A DNA stretch of 64,000 bases from Mermis nigrescens (Eukaryota; Nematoda; Enoplea; Mermithida; Mermithidae). This document shows, one piece after another, positions 45,550 through 58,376 of the stretch; position 1 is the first letter of the stretch, and each line of letters opens with the position of its first letter. The DNA is taken from the NCBI GenBank assembly GCA_036768485.1, contig JAVLUZ010000345.1:367785-431784 (forward strand), given 5' to 3'. The notes beneath the pieces were generated by a model that made no database searches, was not told where the DNA came from, and saw only the letters and a program-made list of their open reading frames with translations. Position numbers and translations under genes: made by a program.

Positions 45550-46175
45550 GTAGGGTGGGTAGATGCGCATTTAAAATAATCTGTTTCATTTTAACCCTTA
45601 TGCTTAGGCTAACTATATTGGCACTAGCTATTTATGCATTTTCGACTGCTTGATAGTAGAGGCCATTAACTTATAATACATGGACTAAGGTATTGCAAAT
45701 AGGTAGGTATCTTACCTGCTATCATTATCATTACTGATGTCTTCATTTGCTATTCTGTAGAAGTACCATAACTTTTAGATGTTATCCCGGGTTAGGGCTG
45801 TGGAACCTTGGTTTTCGAGAATTTTAGTTCCTTTGGTTTTTGGGAAAACCAAAGAAAGTTTTTCCATGGTTTTGGTCTTTGGCGAATTTTTGATGAATTT
45901 TTTCCTGAATGCATTATATACATGCACAATCAGGCGTGTATTCAAGGTTTTGTTTTGGGGGGTCTCGACCAAAATTTTTAAAAAACAAGGGGCACCAGAG
46001 GATGAATTAAAAAAACGTTTTACGACCACTAGAGGTATACAGTTTGTAAATTTTGCCACCCAGATGCCTTGGATATAACGAGAATTCAGTGTACACTGTT
46101 GAACAAATCTCAGTTTCTGCATAAAACCTGTGCAAAACAGGATATATAGATGCAAAACACGCTATAGGTTTTATA

Positions 46176-46317
46176 AAGACCGTATCCAGGAGGATAAGGG
46201 GGCACGGGCACCCCTATCCCCTTGGATACGGGCCTGTTTATTACTCATCGTCTTTTTTATCATAAGCTGTGGCTTTATGCTTATTATGTGTCTTTCTTGG
46301 ACATAGCAATAAATTCT

Positions 46318-46366
<49 letters not shown>

Positions 46367-46577
46367 GCCTGTGGTTAAAGACTGAAAATGGAGTTTTAAA
46401 CCGTGCGCTTTGGACTAATAGACTCTAGCTGTAATTGTGGAATTCGGGGCGAAGTGCCGAAATTTTTTAGCGATTTTTGGCTAAAAAAGCAAAGGAGGAC
46501 TGAATAAAAAACCATTCTTATATTTCGTTTCGCGGGGGGGGACAGCACGTGACCCCCTATTTCCTGGATTCGGGCCT
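46176..46577. mobile_element. CCGTATCCAGG-type element remnants
   Basis: CCGTATCCAGG at 46177 and its complement-like CTTGGATACGGGCCTG at about 46217, with another end CCTGGATTCGGGCCTG at 46562-46577. Probably two truncated or nested copies around the TTG microsatellite. Confidence 0.4.
46318..46365. repeat. (TTG)16 microsatellite
   Basis: Uninterrupted TTG repeat; gives the poly-leucine open frame on the plus strand, which is not a gene. Confidence 0.9.
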
Positions 46578-47277
46578 GTGCACAATCACTAAAGTTTTAA
46601 TTGAAAATTATCCTCTCAATCTTAACATCTTGAAGACTATTTTTTACTAGCTAATTTCAGAAAATGTATATGCTTGCCCTGTCATTTGCTAGTTCCATGG
46701 GCTTATCAGGTAAATAATTACCCACGTTATGCTGCTTTCCTTTTTATGCAAACAGCAGATGTTTGGTGTCTTTAATTTCGTGAATGCGCTTGTAATTACC
46801 TAACACTGAAAGTGACAATTCTCCTTTGTTGCAGAAAATTTTGATGGAAATTAGACTTAGCTCGCGGCAACTTGTGACATCGATCCTCCATTAATTCCGA
46901 AAAAATATAAAAACGTCGGCTTTTTGACGTTATTTTTGGCGTTTTTTTATCCAACTGCGAGCAATCTGCTCGTTAAAATAAGCGGAACCCATGAGAAAAA
47001 CTATTAAAAACCACGGAAAACCAATCAAAAACCATAACTTATCAAAAACCAAAAATTTGAAATTCTGAAATGTTGGTTTTTTGCACCCCTGATTTAGGGC
47101 TGGCAAGGGCTGGGCTTTTGTAGTTTTGTTGGTCCGAAAATTTCTGAATTATGGAATTTGGGCTTGTGGTTTTGTTACACAAATTTAATCGTTCTTCGAA
47201 CCTACAACTTACCGGCGCTGTTATTGAAACTATTGCCGTTTGCCCGCCTAGCATGAACGCTCAAGGTCAGGTTCGGC

Positions 47278-47490
47278 AGTAAGGGTGGTAAAATTCCAGA
47301 AATCACAACTAGTAAACGTGGTGTTCGCGATTTTTTTGCTATTCAAACGACGAAAATGGCCAACATAGCCTATAAAACGCTTTTTCGTGGTAATATCACA
47401 TCATTAAAACATTTTTAGGTCATTTTTATTGTATTATATCGCTTTAACACTAAAAATATAGAAATTGATTAATTTCTGGCCCCTTTTTAA
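47278..47490. repeat. Repeat also present at the right window edge
   Basis: AACATAGCCTATAAAACG, TTTTTCGTGGTAATATCAC and ATTGTATTATATCGCTTT match 63765-63975 over about 200 bp. Confidence 0.55.
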
Positions 47491-47756
47491 ATAAAATGCG
47501 TATACAAGTATTAATATGACATTATTACTGCTTTGCCGTCAAAAGTGATGCAGAAGAACCCCTCACCCCGTATGTGCAAGTATGCTGCCTAGTGCCTAAA
47601 CCTAAGTTGTTTTGGTGCATATAGATACAGATTTGTCACTTTCGGTCATGTTCCTTCAGTAGGCGTGCAGTTATGGTTCATTTATAGCATTTTTTCGAAA
47701 TTTTGGTTTATGATTTTTGCTGAGATGTGCTGTGCAGAGCCTAAACTTTTATACAG

Positions 47757-48125
47757 AGGCGTACGCAGGAGTTTTCTAAGGGGGCGGTCCAAAATTAGTT
47801 GCCCTATATTTCAGGATATGTTCGACGGGGCACAAAATAAAGTTTATTTTCTGACGTTTCCGAACATGTTCTATCCATCAAGCTCATAAAATTTAAACTT
47901 TCGAAAAAAGTTTTTTTCTTTTAATATGCTATGAAAAATGACGTTTTTTCGGCCATACTTGAGACAAATTTACGGAAAATAATGATCATATCGTGCGAAG
48001 CGCCGAAAATATTGAGATTTTTCGATGAAAAGATGCCAATTTCCATTATTTTTCATTCAGTATCTTACCTTTTCAAAATTATTCTTGGGCTAGGGGGCAC
48101 CGCGCCGCCCCTCCCTGCATACGCC
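47757..48125. mobile_element. GGCGTACGCAGG-ended MITE
   Basis: GAGGCGTACGCAGG at the left and CCCTGCATACGCCCACGC at the right form inverted ends. Includes the hairpin variant GTGCGAAGCGCC followed by GAAAAT. No target duplication recognised. Confidence 0.5.
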
Positions 48126-48431
48126 CACGCTTGTACAAACGATGTATTATTTTTGTTGTTTGTTCTTTTTGTCTTTGTTTTATGCAATATAGAATCGGCC
48201 GCCTGACCTGGAGTGGATCAAATGATTATTTGTTTTCACCAAGTTTGGTTGTTGGGCTGCATATGTTGCAAATATTTTTGATTTTTTTACTTAGCCTTCA
48301 AACTCACTCGAGAGTAAATCCCTATTTATTTTTGGATTTATACTTGATTTAAGTATTGTTTTCTTCAAGTTTATTTTTCTCATTTCTGTATAATTATTCC
48401 TAAATTTTTTCAATTTTAAATGGTTAGCACC

Positions 48432-48697
48432 AGACATGCACAGCATGGGAATTCTGTGGGGTGAAACCAAAACTTTTTTATAAAATGTTCTTTTTGGGCT
48501 TAACAACGATGGCTGTGCGCCAGAAACTATATTTTTGGACGTTTCTGACGATGCTATTTCTTTCTTGAACATAAAAAAGGTAAAAAATTTCTAACAAATA
48601 TGTAAAAAACTGAGCAAAACTGATCAAAATAAACTTAAAAAACGAGTATATGGCTGCGCCAAACATTGTACACTTTTGAGCCAAAGGATAGCTGATA
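48432..48697 (+). mobile_element. R3-family element, abruptly truncated
   Basis: CCAGACATGCACAGCATGGG start and GACGTTTCTGACGATGC core. It breaks off after GCCAAAGGATAGCTGATAAC where other copies continue into AAGCACCTTTTCTACGAATT. The missing half is not found at the far side of the following island. Confidence 0.65.
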
Positions 48698-48699
48698 AC

Positions 48700-51600
48700 G
48701 TTGTAACGTCGATTAATGAATATTTATGTATTATAGCAGTGAACGACCGAAGCTCCAAAATTTTGCTTCGGCCGAAGCCGAAGCTTCGGCCAGCTCTTGC
48801 TTCGGCTTCGGCCGAAGCTTCGGCCGAAGGCCGAAGGCCGAATCTGTATAGCCTTCAGTCTACTTGATTAAAGAATGAATTGCGAATTGAGTCATAAGCT
48901 TTACCTTCTTCTTGATTTTCTTCTTGATATTTCTTCGCTTCTTCGCCACATCACGTTGCGTACCGTCCGCTTTTCCATCTGTTGTCCGTCTTCACTTTTG
49001 CTTTTCGCGGCGTTCTTCATTACGGTTGATGATTGTCGACGATACCGACCAGAATGTTCACGATAGACGCTCCTGCTCCAGAGAATGACGCTTTCCGCCC
49101 GTCACCTTATCTTCGGCGATTGAATGGCGCTGGCGCGCAGGGGAGACGCTCAGGCGTCGATGCGAGCTTTCCGGTAGTGCGCATTGCCGTCGCGCGATAT
49201 CGAGTCACGCCGAGGATCGCCGCGCGCGCCATCCCGCCCGCACGGGTGAAGATTTTTGGCGATCAGGCTGAAGAAGGCGATAGCGCGATGGCAGCACGCC
49301 CCGCTTCACGAATGGGCATTTTCACGCGCTCTTCGCCGTCAGGTTTTTGCCCCAGCAGTTCTGTTTTTCCGCCGCTCTTCGGTATTGCCGTGTTTTTAGT
49401 GAAATGTTTGTGAAGAGTTGATCTCATTTAATTTTTCCTAGAGACTTGAATAGTGAATGCCGCCCATGTTTTAATTTTTCAAATGAATACAGCTATGATG
49501 GATTTTTGTTATCATTAGAAGTAGTTTCACAGAGACGCCAAGAAATAAATTTTCCGTATTTCCAATTTCTAGAACAGCTGAGGTTTGAGTGGAGTGTGTT
49601 TATTCTCAGTACTTTACTACATGAGTCAAGAATGACAGCTGCACTTAGGTGAGCAGTGAGAGACATTTCACAGCTGTCAGTTCCTAGAGAGATGGAGCCA
49701 GGCACTGCTTTCCTGCACTGGCATAAGCCACGGCTGAGGCCAAAGAAGGCCTTGCTGGCAGGAAGGAGACAGACAAGAAATGCCGGGGAGAAGGCGGTGG
49801 AGATAATTGAATGCACGGAGATTTCCGCCAAAGTCACTAAGGTCTGAGATTTAATGGCTGCTCTTGCCTCTGCCTGCTTATCGAAGAGAGCGCGGGGAGG
49901 AGCACAGGAGACGACAAAGAAATCTTTCCTGTTGGGGTGACATGCCCCAGCAGCAGGAGCTTTGTTAATTGTTCATTTTACTTTGGCAATAGGTCGGACG
50001 GCGCTGTTTTTAATATGTTGTTGAATATTATGTTTTGATAATAATAGTATGTTTTGCCTGTTTTCAACATATTTTTTTTTGAGGAAGAGCTTCTAGAAGA
50101 GAAGAATAATGAGGGCCACACAGCGGGAGCCATCTAGTGGGAAGGTCTTTTAGAGCCACCGCCGCCACGGCTCTATGAGACGCGCGCGCGCGCGCGCGCG
50201 CGCGCGCGCGCGCGCGCGCGCGCGCGCGCGCGGGTGCCCCTCCTTCCAAACACTTTCTGCATATGAAAGTTTGTTTCAAATATATCTTTGAGAATTCAGC
50301 TGAATTTCTACATTTTCTGCTAGAACATCTGCAGGTTAAATATTCTAGAGAAGGCAGCACAGAATGTATATTTTCCTGCAGAAGCTCTGAATAGGAGCTG
50401 AATCCAGTACCTTTGTTTTCTGCCACATTGGATAAATGCCTCCTTCAGCCTATATATACTGTTTAATGTTAGCATTTGTTTTGTTTTAAGGGGTACCCTT
50501 TGGAGAATGGCGTGAGCCTAGCAGGAAGAGGAAGCGATTTTGTTTTTTTGTTTTTTTTTTAGCAATGCAGCAGCGCTCTTACATGAGTTTCCTTTTAGTT
50601 GAGATGGTTGGCGATGAAAACCCGTTTTTCTCTCTCTGATTCTCTGTTTTTTTCACTTTTAATGTTTGATGGCGTTTTAACGTTGTTTTTTTGTTTGTGT
50701 TTGTTTTAGTGCCGTCCCTGCTTTGTTGCTCTCTCGATAGCGCTCTTTTAGTTTAATATTACATTCTGGATAAGTTTTATGTGTTTGCCGAAAAAATTTT
50801 AGTGTCGCCATTTCTCTGTGAATATTCTCCAGCTGATGAGAGAAGATGTGGTGCTATATGCCATTTTTTGTATTTAGGGTTGGTGATGCGGGCATTGATA
50901 TGAGTTGTTATAGCAGCTTTTGAGAGCCTATTCATCGTTTTGTTTGTCTTGTTTAATTTCCCGTTAGTTGCTTTCCTGCTTTTTAAGGTATATTAGTTGT
51001 TTAATATTAATATGAGTACAGAAGAGAATGTGGTGCTGTATATTTTCAGCTGCGTTTAGTTTTTAGTATATTTTAGAAGAGAAGGAGTTTTAGCTGCAGT
51101 GTTTTTCCAGGCAGACATGATGTCAGTTCCTGTCGATTTTTGCCGTCTGAATGCGTTCGTCTGAAGCCCCGCCTTTTGTTGTTGGTGTTTTTTTGCTGCC
51201 ATTCCCATTTTTGTTTGTTTTCATACATATGAAGAAGGGATATTTAGCATATAAGGGATATGCTTTGATCATTCTCATTTTTCTAGTATAAGGAGTGATG
51301 TGACATTCTCCTTTGTTTAGGGAATATGGCATGAAAACAGCTGAGATTTGTTGTATATGTGTATTTATATGAGGAATGCCATTTCCTGAGTGCATATGTT
51401 AGATGGGTCTTTTTCCATTTATTAGCCTGTTATTTCTCTTGCTCTTGCTGAGGTTATTAGTCTGAAGCCCTTTCCTGAATGAATAGTGCTATTATTATTT
51501 TTTTGTTTGTTATGGAGTGGTATTGATGAGAGAGCGGTGGGGTTTTTTGTTTTGAATGATAATGCCTGCCTGTTTCCTTTTATTCTGAGTCATGTTGTTT

Positions 51601-52500
51601 ATCTGAGAGGTCGGACACAGAGAGAAAGCAGAGCGGGGAGTGAGTGACGGAGGAGGAGGATGGGACGAGAGCGAGCGTGCTGACATGATTTTATTATTCA
51701 TGGAGGAGGAGAGAGACCATGCCTGCCTGCTTACATGAATATTTATTCTCCTGTTCTCCTCAGGGCGGCTCACAGGAGCAGGCAGCGGAATGCTGCGGGA
51801 AGAGCTGTTGGGAAGAATGAGGAGAGGACACGTTTGCAGATACCACAGCGGAGGGAGCCAGCAGAGGCTGCGGGCGGGCATGCTTGAGAATGAGTGTTGA
51901 GAGGGTGTGCGCACCCAGCAGGCTCACACAGACAGGATTAATTTTTTTTCCCATTGTTTTTTTGTTGGGGAAGAGGGACATTTTGCTGCGCGCGCGCGGG
52001 GTGGGTTGAAGATGGAAGAAGAAGAAGCAGCGGGCATTTGCATTTCCATGCTCTTGATCGGAGCGCAGTGAGAGATTTCACAGAGACAGGCAGGCTGAGG
52101 CACACACATGGAGTGAGCTTTTGTCAAGCCTCTGCCTAGGAGTTCTGTGTGAGAGACACACACACATATTTCTTTTTTTTTTTTTTTCTGCGCCTTCTTC
52201 TTCTGTCCAAAAAAAAAAAAAAAAAAAAAATTTTTTTCCACTTTGATAATTTGATGGGGCGGAAAACTTTAATTTTTCGGAAAAATTTGAATTTTTGTGA
52301 TTGAAAATGTGAATTTTTTTTTTCCGGTAGTGAAAAAATTTCAATTTGAAAATTTCCCGCCAATTTTTTTTTCCGACAAATTTTCGAGTTAATTTTACTA
52401 CTTTTTTTTTCCGATTAAAAGTTTTTTTCAAATTTTTTTTTTTTTTCCGCCAACAAAAATTTTTCAATTTGAGCTTGATATTTGAAAATTCCGTAAAATT
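48700..52500. other. Compositional island of foreign or artificial appearance
   Basis: Successive blocks of different character: GCTTCGGCCGAAGC palindromes (48765-48842), a GC-rich enteric-looking block (48890-49410), CTG/CAG-rich vertebrate-looking sequence (49440-52140), and T/A homopolymers (52171-52470). None of the repeat families common on both sides occurs inside. Open frames (for example 49033-49413) match no domain I recognise. Confidence 0.6.
50181..50232. repeat. (CG)26 run
   Basis: 52 bases of perfect alternating C and G inside the island; unique in the window and potentially Z-DNA-forming. Confidence 0.9.
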
Positions 52501-52756
52501 GTTAATCGAATCGAGACCAAAAAATTATCATTGAGCGCAAAACAGAAACAGTCAAGGTCGAAAAATCAGCTCAGGGTCCCACTTAATGCAATCATAGCAA
52601 GGAATTTCACTTTCTTCTAGAGCTGATTATTGAGCCAATCTTTGAATTTCAGAATTAAATAAAAACTTATGTGTCGTCCGATTTAGGCTACTAATTATGA
52701 GAGATGATGAAATATAAAAGTACGAAATAAATCACGGATTTTTTAATTGGTCAATC

Positions 52757-53160
52757 CAGACATGCAAAGCACGGAAATTCTGGGGGAGGGGGAATTTTAA
52801 AGTGCCTCTTTTGGGCCTAAAAATGGTGGGTACGCGTTAAAAACATCGTTCTCCGTCGTTTCTGACGATTCTCTATCTTTCTTGAGCATAAAAATAAAAA
52901 ATTTCGAAAAGTTGAAAAAAGTCGGAGAAATTGAAAAAAATTTGGCAAAAACATGAGTATATGCCGAAAATTTGACACTTTTGAGCAAATAGATAGCTAA
53001 AAGCGTTTGAGAAAGCACCTTTTCTACGAATTTTCAGGGAATTTGTTGAAAGTTTTAAAAAATCGCGAATTCCGAGAGGAGTGAAAAAATTCCCGTGGGA
53101 GGGCGTGAAAATTTTTCTGGGATGAACACCCCAAACCCCCTCCCCAAGATTATGTATATA
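52757..53160 (+). mobile_element. R3-family element
   Basis: CCAGACATGCAAAGCACGG start, GTCGTTTCTGACGATTCTC core, CCCAAACCCCCTCCCC end. First normal repeat after the island. Confidence 0.62.
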
Positions 53161-53339
53161 TGGTCCAATCGAGCAAAACTTTTCCAAAAATGTAAAAATT
53201 CGGGACAATTTTGTGCAAAAATATGATTAAATTTCTTTGACTTCAGCAAAAAAAATCTCTGGAAACTTTGTGAAATTTAGGCAAAAGGACGTCCAGATAC
53301 TTGATTTACTGTTCTATTTTCTTTATTTATGCTTTTTGA

Positions 53340-53720
53340 GCAATGAAAAAGTCTGCTGAAGGATTTAACGCGAGGCGTCGAAAATTCGAAAAACTTTCTC
53401 GAAAATGAAGGGAAACTTTGCTGAATTGGCTGTCATAATGCTCCCAAAAATTGTTTTAGGAATCGTGCAAATGTTCTTTGCTAGAAAAACCTATTCCTGG
53501 CAAAAAATGGCTTCCAGAACTCCAGGAAAGTTAACAAATGTCATAAATATGCATAATCCGGCGCGAAGCGCCGGAAAATTTCGGAACTTAGGATCAACTA
53601 TGCTCACTCAAAAGCATTATAAATTGCATATCCATCCGTTATCTCGCTAACTATGATGGACAAATAAGGGGAGGACGGCTGCCCCCTCCGCTCCCCTTAA
53701 ATTCGTTCTTAGATGGATTC
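53340..53720. repeat. Unclassified repeat with GGCGCGAAGCGCC hairpin
   Basis: Hairpin at 53560-53572 preceded by CATAAATATGCATAATCC. The right side is C/G-rich (GGCTGCCCCCTCCGCTCCCC), as in other short elements here. Ends not defined. Confidence 0.35.
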
Positions 53721-54775
53721 CTAATATTCCACTATAAAGCCATAGATCTCTCTGGATTAATTGGACCTTCCTTCAGGTAGACTGAGATTAGAAATCCCAT
53801 TCGCTGAAATCGAGATACACTCCGGATTCATAATTTTATGTAGGTTCCGTTTACTCAAACAGCGCTCAATATTATGTATAAATTGTCTAAAAAATCAAAA
53901 GTTATCGTTAAATTGTTCGATTTGTATATTTTTTAGTGTTAGAAGAGATATAATGCAGTCAAAATGGACTAAATATGCTCAGACGTGCGGTATTATCACG
54001 CAAAAGCGTTTTATACACCTATGTTATTTCTGTCGTCATTTGACTTGCAAAAAGCGTGAACACTATGTTTACTGGTATGGACTTCTGATATTTACCCCCC
54101 TTGTACATATTTCCCTAGGAGGGGGTGAGAGGGGTATTACCCCTACCTCAGGATCCAAGACTCGAGTCACAGTCAGATGATTTTGAACTATCAAACATTT
54201 TATGCATGATTTTGAGAACGAAAGTAGCAAAGATATTAACATTTATTCGGCGTTTTGCGCCGACTAGAACTTTTCTGTCTTGTTTGCCCATAGAATGCGT
54301 AGGACGAAGTTAAAATGATTTGAGAGTCCACATTTTTTAATGAATTCTCATATTTTTTACTTATTAAAGTAACGGAACGAGTCAGAATTGGATAAAAAGA
54401 CTAAAATTGCAGTTTTCAGCGTTAAAACATTTTATATAAAATATTCTAATCATTTTTCATATTTGACCCGCAAAAAGGGCTTGAACTGTAAATTTAGTGG
54501 TTCCAAATTTCGGGATTTGAACCCACTTTACTTCCGACCTTGTAATACTATGCCCCCTTGCCGGCATCGGCCTTGTGCATCTACGGAAGACGGCCCCTGA
54601 AAATCTGCACAGGCGGAACAATTTTAATCGAATACAAATAAAAGAGAGCATGGTCCGTGTAGCGTTTTATATTATTCGTGCGCACATTCGCTCTCACACT
54701 GCAGGTCCTTTTGTAAAATGAATGCACAGCATGCGTTAACGAGTGTTCTCGAATCCATTCCACATCTACTTGTGA

Positions 54776-55066
54776 CCATAGGTGCAAAGCATGGCCGATC
54801 TGGGGGTGTCAGCCGATACGGAAGGAGGGGTCGTAATTGATCTTTTTTGGGCCAAAATGATCTCAAAAGCTAGTACAAATGCTAAAATAGCGTTAAAAAC
54901 GCCTTATTACATAGTTTCCGGTCAATTCAAAGCACTTTTGAAGGAAATTTTCAATTTTCATCTATTTTTGCCTTCATTTCGTCTTATTTTCCCAAGGAAA
55001 TTTCCCATTTTGTCCATTCTGGGGGTCTAGACCCCAAACCCCCTCCCCACGTTCCTGTCTGCTTGT
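54776..55066 (+). mobile_element. R1-family element
   Basis: CCATAGGTGCAAAGCATGGC start, CCCTCCCCACGTTCCTGTCTG end. The best-preserved R1 copy. Confidence 0.68.
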
Positions 55067-55073
55067 AACCACG

Positions 55074-55305
55074 TACAGACATGTAACAGGGGGGATAAGG
55101 AGATCCCCCACCAAAAGTCGGCCGTCCCCCTACCCCCAAGCCAAAAAATTTATGACCCCTCGTTTTTGAAGAAAATTGAATTTTTGGTCGTTTTAGGTGT
55201 TTTTTGGCTGTTTTTGGACAAAAATTGGAGGTCATCTACCCGTCTCCCCCTGAAATTGCCGGGGTACCTCTCCCAGAATTTCGAGCCGTTACATTTATGA
55301 CCACA
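55074..55305 (-). mobile_element. R5-family element
   Basis: CAGACATGTAACAGGGGGG start, TTTTTGGCTGTTTTTGGAC inside, GAGCCGTTACATTTATG end. Confidence 0.6.
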
Positions 55306-57630
55306 AACGAGCATGACCGAAATCTTAGAAATCATTTTCAGATTTGAATTTTGCCATATTTTCTGTTATTTTACAGCTGTTCAAATACATGCAGAGCGAT
55401 TTTTAGATTTTCTAACTTTAACTTAACACGTCGTGTGGGTGTCACAGTTTCGTGACGCAAAAACTTATCTTTACTTGATCAAGCTATTGTGGCTTTAAAA
55501 AGTGCTCCAAACGCGACATGCATTGAAACTGGCCCAATCATACTTCACACTTCACAGATAATTTGACTATTTTGTTCTTTCTCTTTTGTTTTCACTTTTC
55601 AGTCATGTTTTTTGACTTAATTTTTCTTCTGGCGTTTATTGACACATAAATTTGGGCTAATTGAATGATTGTGTGCAGAGTTTATCGATTAAAGGACGAT
55701 AGTATTTCCGCTATCGTATCCTTCATCTTTTATACCTCCCGTAGTTAGCTAATCAGCCGTTATTGAGGACAAATTGTATATGTAATTTCCGAACTTTATT
55801 ATGGTTTTTTTGTAGAAAATTGTTATGATTATTTAACTTATTCTCTAATAAATTCGTGAATGATTCGTGTAAAGCTTTTACCATCTGATCGCATTTTCAT
55901 GACGCTTTTATCGTACCTACATACATTTTCTTACATCGTTAGACAAGTCTACGAGTATAACGTTGATGAGATATGGAGCTTACGTCAGTCAATATTTCAT
56001 AATTTATCTTGCTGATTGATTATTACTCCCTTAACATTTTTAGTCTCTAAAAGGCGAGTACGTAAGGCATTAAAGCCTCAAAAATTGGTTGTCGTTTTTT
56101 GGCGAAAAAAATCAGCTCGGCACCTTAGTTAGTCGTTTTTCTCGAATAACGCTATACTTATTTAGCATAGCAATATGTGTGGCATATGACATAGACCCCG
56201 GTTGGTTTTATGTTTAGCGAAGGAATACAACAGTCTACATAGTAATCACATTATTGAAAATTGCTTTTTATCCCCGAGGATTTCCAGAAGTTCTTTGGCT
56301 CGAGCAGTCTTGTTTCACCTTATTGATTTTTGCATTGCGACGACAGCGGAAACAAAATAGCTTATTATGAGCTGCATAATTACACTAATAGTACACGCTT
56401 CAACTAGAAAATTTAACTTAAATATCACTATAACTCAAAATTCTTCGGCAGGCGATAATTATAATTCATTTTTGTTCAACATGCTAACTGATTATTACCT
56501 GAGATGTTCATAAATGTGTATGTAATGCATTCGGCATGTCCTCATGAAAAGCATTTGTAAATTATGATTGTTTTTCTTATAACGAGTTGGCAATGGCATT
56601 AGTTAATTATTTGTGTAAAATATAAGGATTCAACCCCTGAATTTTACATGGCCTGTCGGACGAGTAATTAAAAGAACCTTTTAACTAGCATTTCTCTTTG
56701 CCCAGTATGATCTTCCAAGAAGGTTTTCTCGATTTCGTACTACTTGACCTTCCAAGTAAATTACCTTAAATATTTTTGTAATTCATTTCGTTTTGCATGG
56801 ATCGGATAATATTTACATTTTTCCTTATCGCCTTGTAACAATTGACGTATATGCGCATATTGATGATTCCGTGAAATTAAGCACATCAATTTTTTGACCC
56901 TTTAGGGGAACATAAAAGGGTATTCTGCTAGAGCACAAAATGCATTGTCACGTTCTTCACCTTGACGTGGAATTTATAAGCTTGACTAATATCAGTTTCT
57001 AAAATTAATATTACAGGATTCTCAACTCGATTGAATTTCGGTCTCGATTTCATTGTTGTTTTGTACGCAAGGTTGAATACTACATTTTTCGTTTTTACGC
57101 TTGCGATTTTCATTATTGTTCCTTTAATTCAATTTAATCACCGATCTTTTTTAGCATTGCGACCACAGGTCGTTATATCTTATTTCCCTGTTGCGCAGAT
57201 CCTAATTGGAACAGTTAATTCTATGGAACATATTAGGGAACCTTGGCAATGATTGGCATAAATGTATTGTAACAGAAAGCATTGTACAACAAAAACAAAT
57301 GAACGGCAGTGATATGCTCATTTATAGCTAATTTTTGAATGGATTTGTCGTTGTAAAACTCACATTAGAGTGTGAATCACGTTTTTTCACAGCGCAAACG
57401 AAAGACTGGCCGCGCAACTTAACTCTAGCGCTCCGGCGTGCAAATGAAAATTCTTAGAAAAGAAAGGGAAAATTAGTAAAAATTTGTGTACCTACCTAAT
57501 ACAATTTTAATTCTCAAAAATTCAGTTTACCACAAAATCCTCAAAATTTTTACACACGAGTTTCTTGAAGTAGTGGGAAGAATAGTCACTAATTTGATTA
57601 AGGTTTTAAATAGAGAGAAGTTTATCTTGT
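55306..57630. other. AT-rich stretch with weak exon-like patches only
   Basis: Two patches could be coding: 56718-56767 (+), between acceptor TTTGCCCAG and donor GTAAAT, reading MIFQEGFLDFVLLDLP; and 56928-57100 (-), reading NPVILILETDISQAYKFHV. Neither links to anything. Confidence 0.25.
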
Positions 57631-57639
57631 AAATAATCT

Positions 57640-57868
57640 GGGTCCGGTTTCTATAGAGGGTGGCTTGAGCCAGGCTTAAACCTGTACATGATAAACATAG
57701 AAAGTGTTGAATTTTGATGTCGTATGCTTTTAACATTGTCGTTAGGATTAAGTCTGGCTTAAGCCTGCGCTTATGGAAACCGGCTAAAGCCAGGCATAAA
57801 CTTGACCGCGTATCTTCAAACATTTAAGTCTAACTTAAGCCTCACTGAATATATAGAAACCAGGCCCT
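57640..57868. mobile_element. MITE with GGTTTCTATA inverted ends
   Basis: GGGTCCGGTTTCTATAGAGG left and TATAGAAACCAGGCCC right. Internal copies of CTTAAGCC or its complement GGCTTAAG recur several times, giving a strongly self-complementary element. Confidence 0.55.
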
Positions 57869-57983
57869 GATTTTGATGCAAATCTTAGAACTGACCTGCG
57901 ATTTCCTCAAATCGTGGTCTTTAAATAAAGCCATAGACTGCGAATACGACTGACATCTGTTAATGTTGCTTGTGTCAAAATCA

Positions 57984-58376
57984 GACATGCACAGTATAGG
58001 GATTCTGGGAGGCGGTTGAAATTTTAAGGTGCTTTTCTAGGCCCATTAAAAATTCTGGATACGCGTCAGAAACATAGTTTTTCTCTATTTTTGACGATGC
58101 TTGTCTTTCTGGAGCTTAATAACATGAAAAAATTTGGTAAAAAATGAAAAAAGTTGAACAAATTGAACAAAATAGTTAAAACACGAGTAGGACTGTGGCG
58201 TAAAGCGCCGAAAATGTTAGACCTTTGAGGAAATAGATAGCTAAAAATGCTTAAAAAAGCACCTTTTCTATGAATTAAAATTCTTAGAACGCAAATTCTG
58301 GGGGGTGAAAAACCTTTAGGGAAAGGGGTACTTTCTAGGGAAAGGGGTGAAACCACCTAACCCCCTAGATCATGCC
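57984..58376 (+). mobile_element. R3-family element
   Basis: CAGACATGCACAGTATAGGG start, GTAAAGCGCCGAAAATG hairpin variant at about 58200, CCTAACCCCCTAGATCATGC end. Confidence 0.62.

Noticed and set aside
46222..46428. ORF with a run of leucines
   Set aside because: Entirely due to the (TTG)16 microsatellite.
48765..48842. Repeated GCTTCGGCCGAAGC units resembling a CRISPR or palindromic terminator array
   Set aside because: Units are contiguous palindromes without spacers; not CRISPR, and no bacterial gene context.
49033..49413. 126-codon GC-rich plus-strand ORF
   Set aside because: Inside the foreign-looking island, no recognisable motif, no start context or neighbours; openness is expected from the lack of AT-rich stop codons there.
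50064..50426. ORF with alternating Ala-Arg tract
   Set aside because: Translation of the CG run.
51924..52467. Lysine- and phenylalanine-rich open frames
   Set aside because: Translations of A and T homopolymers at the end of the island.
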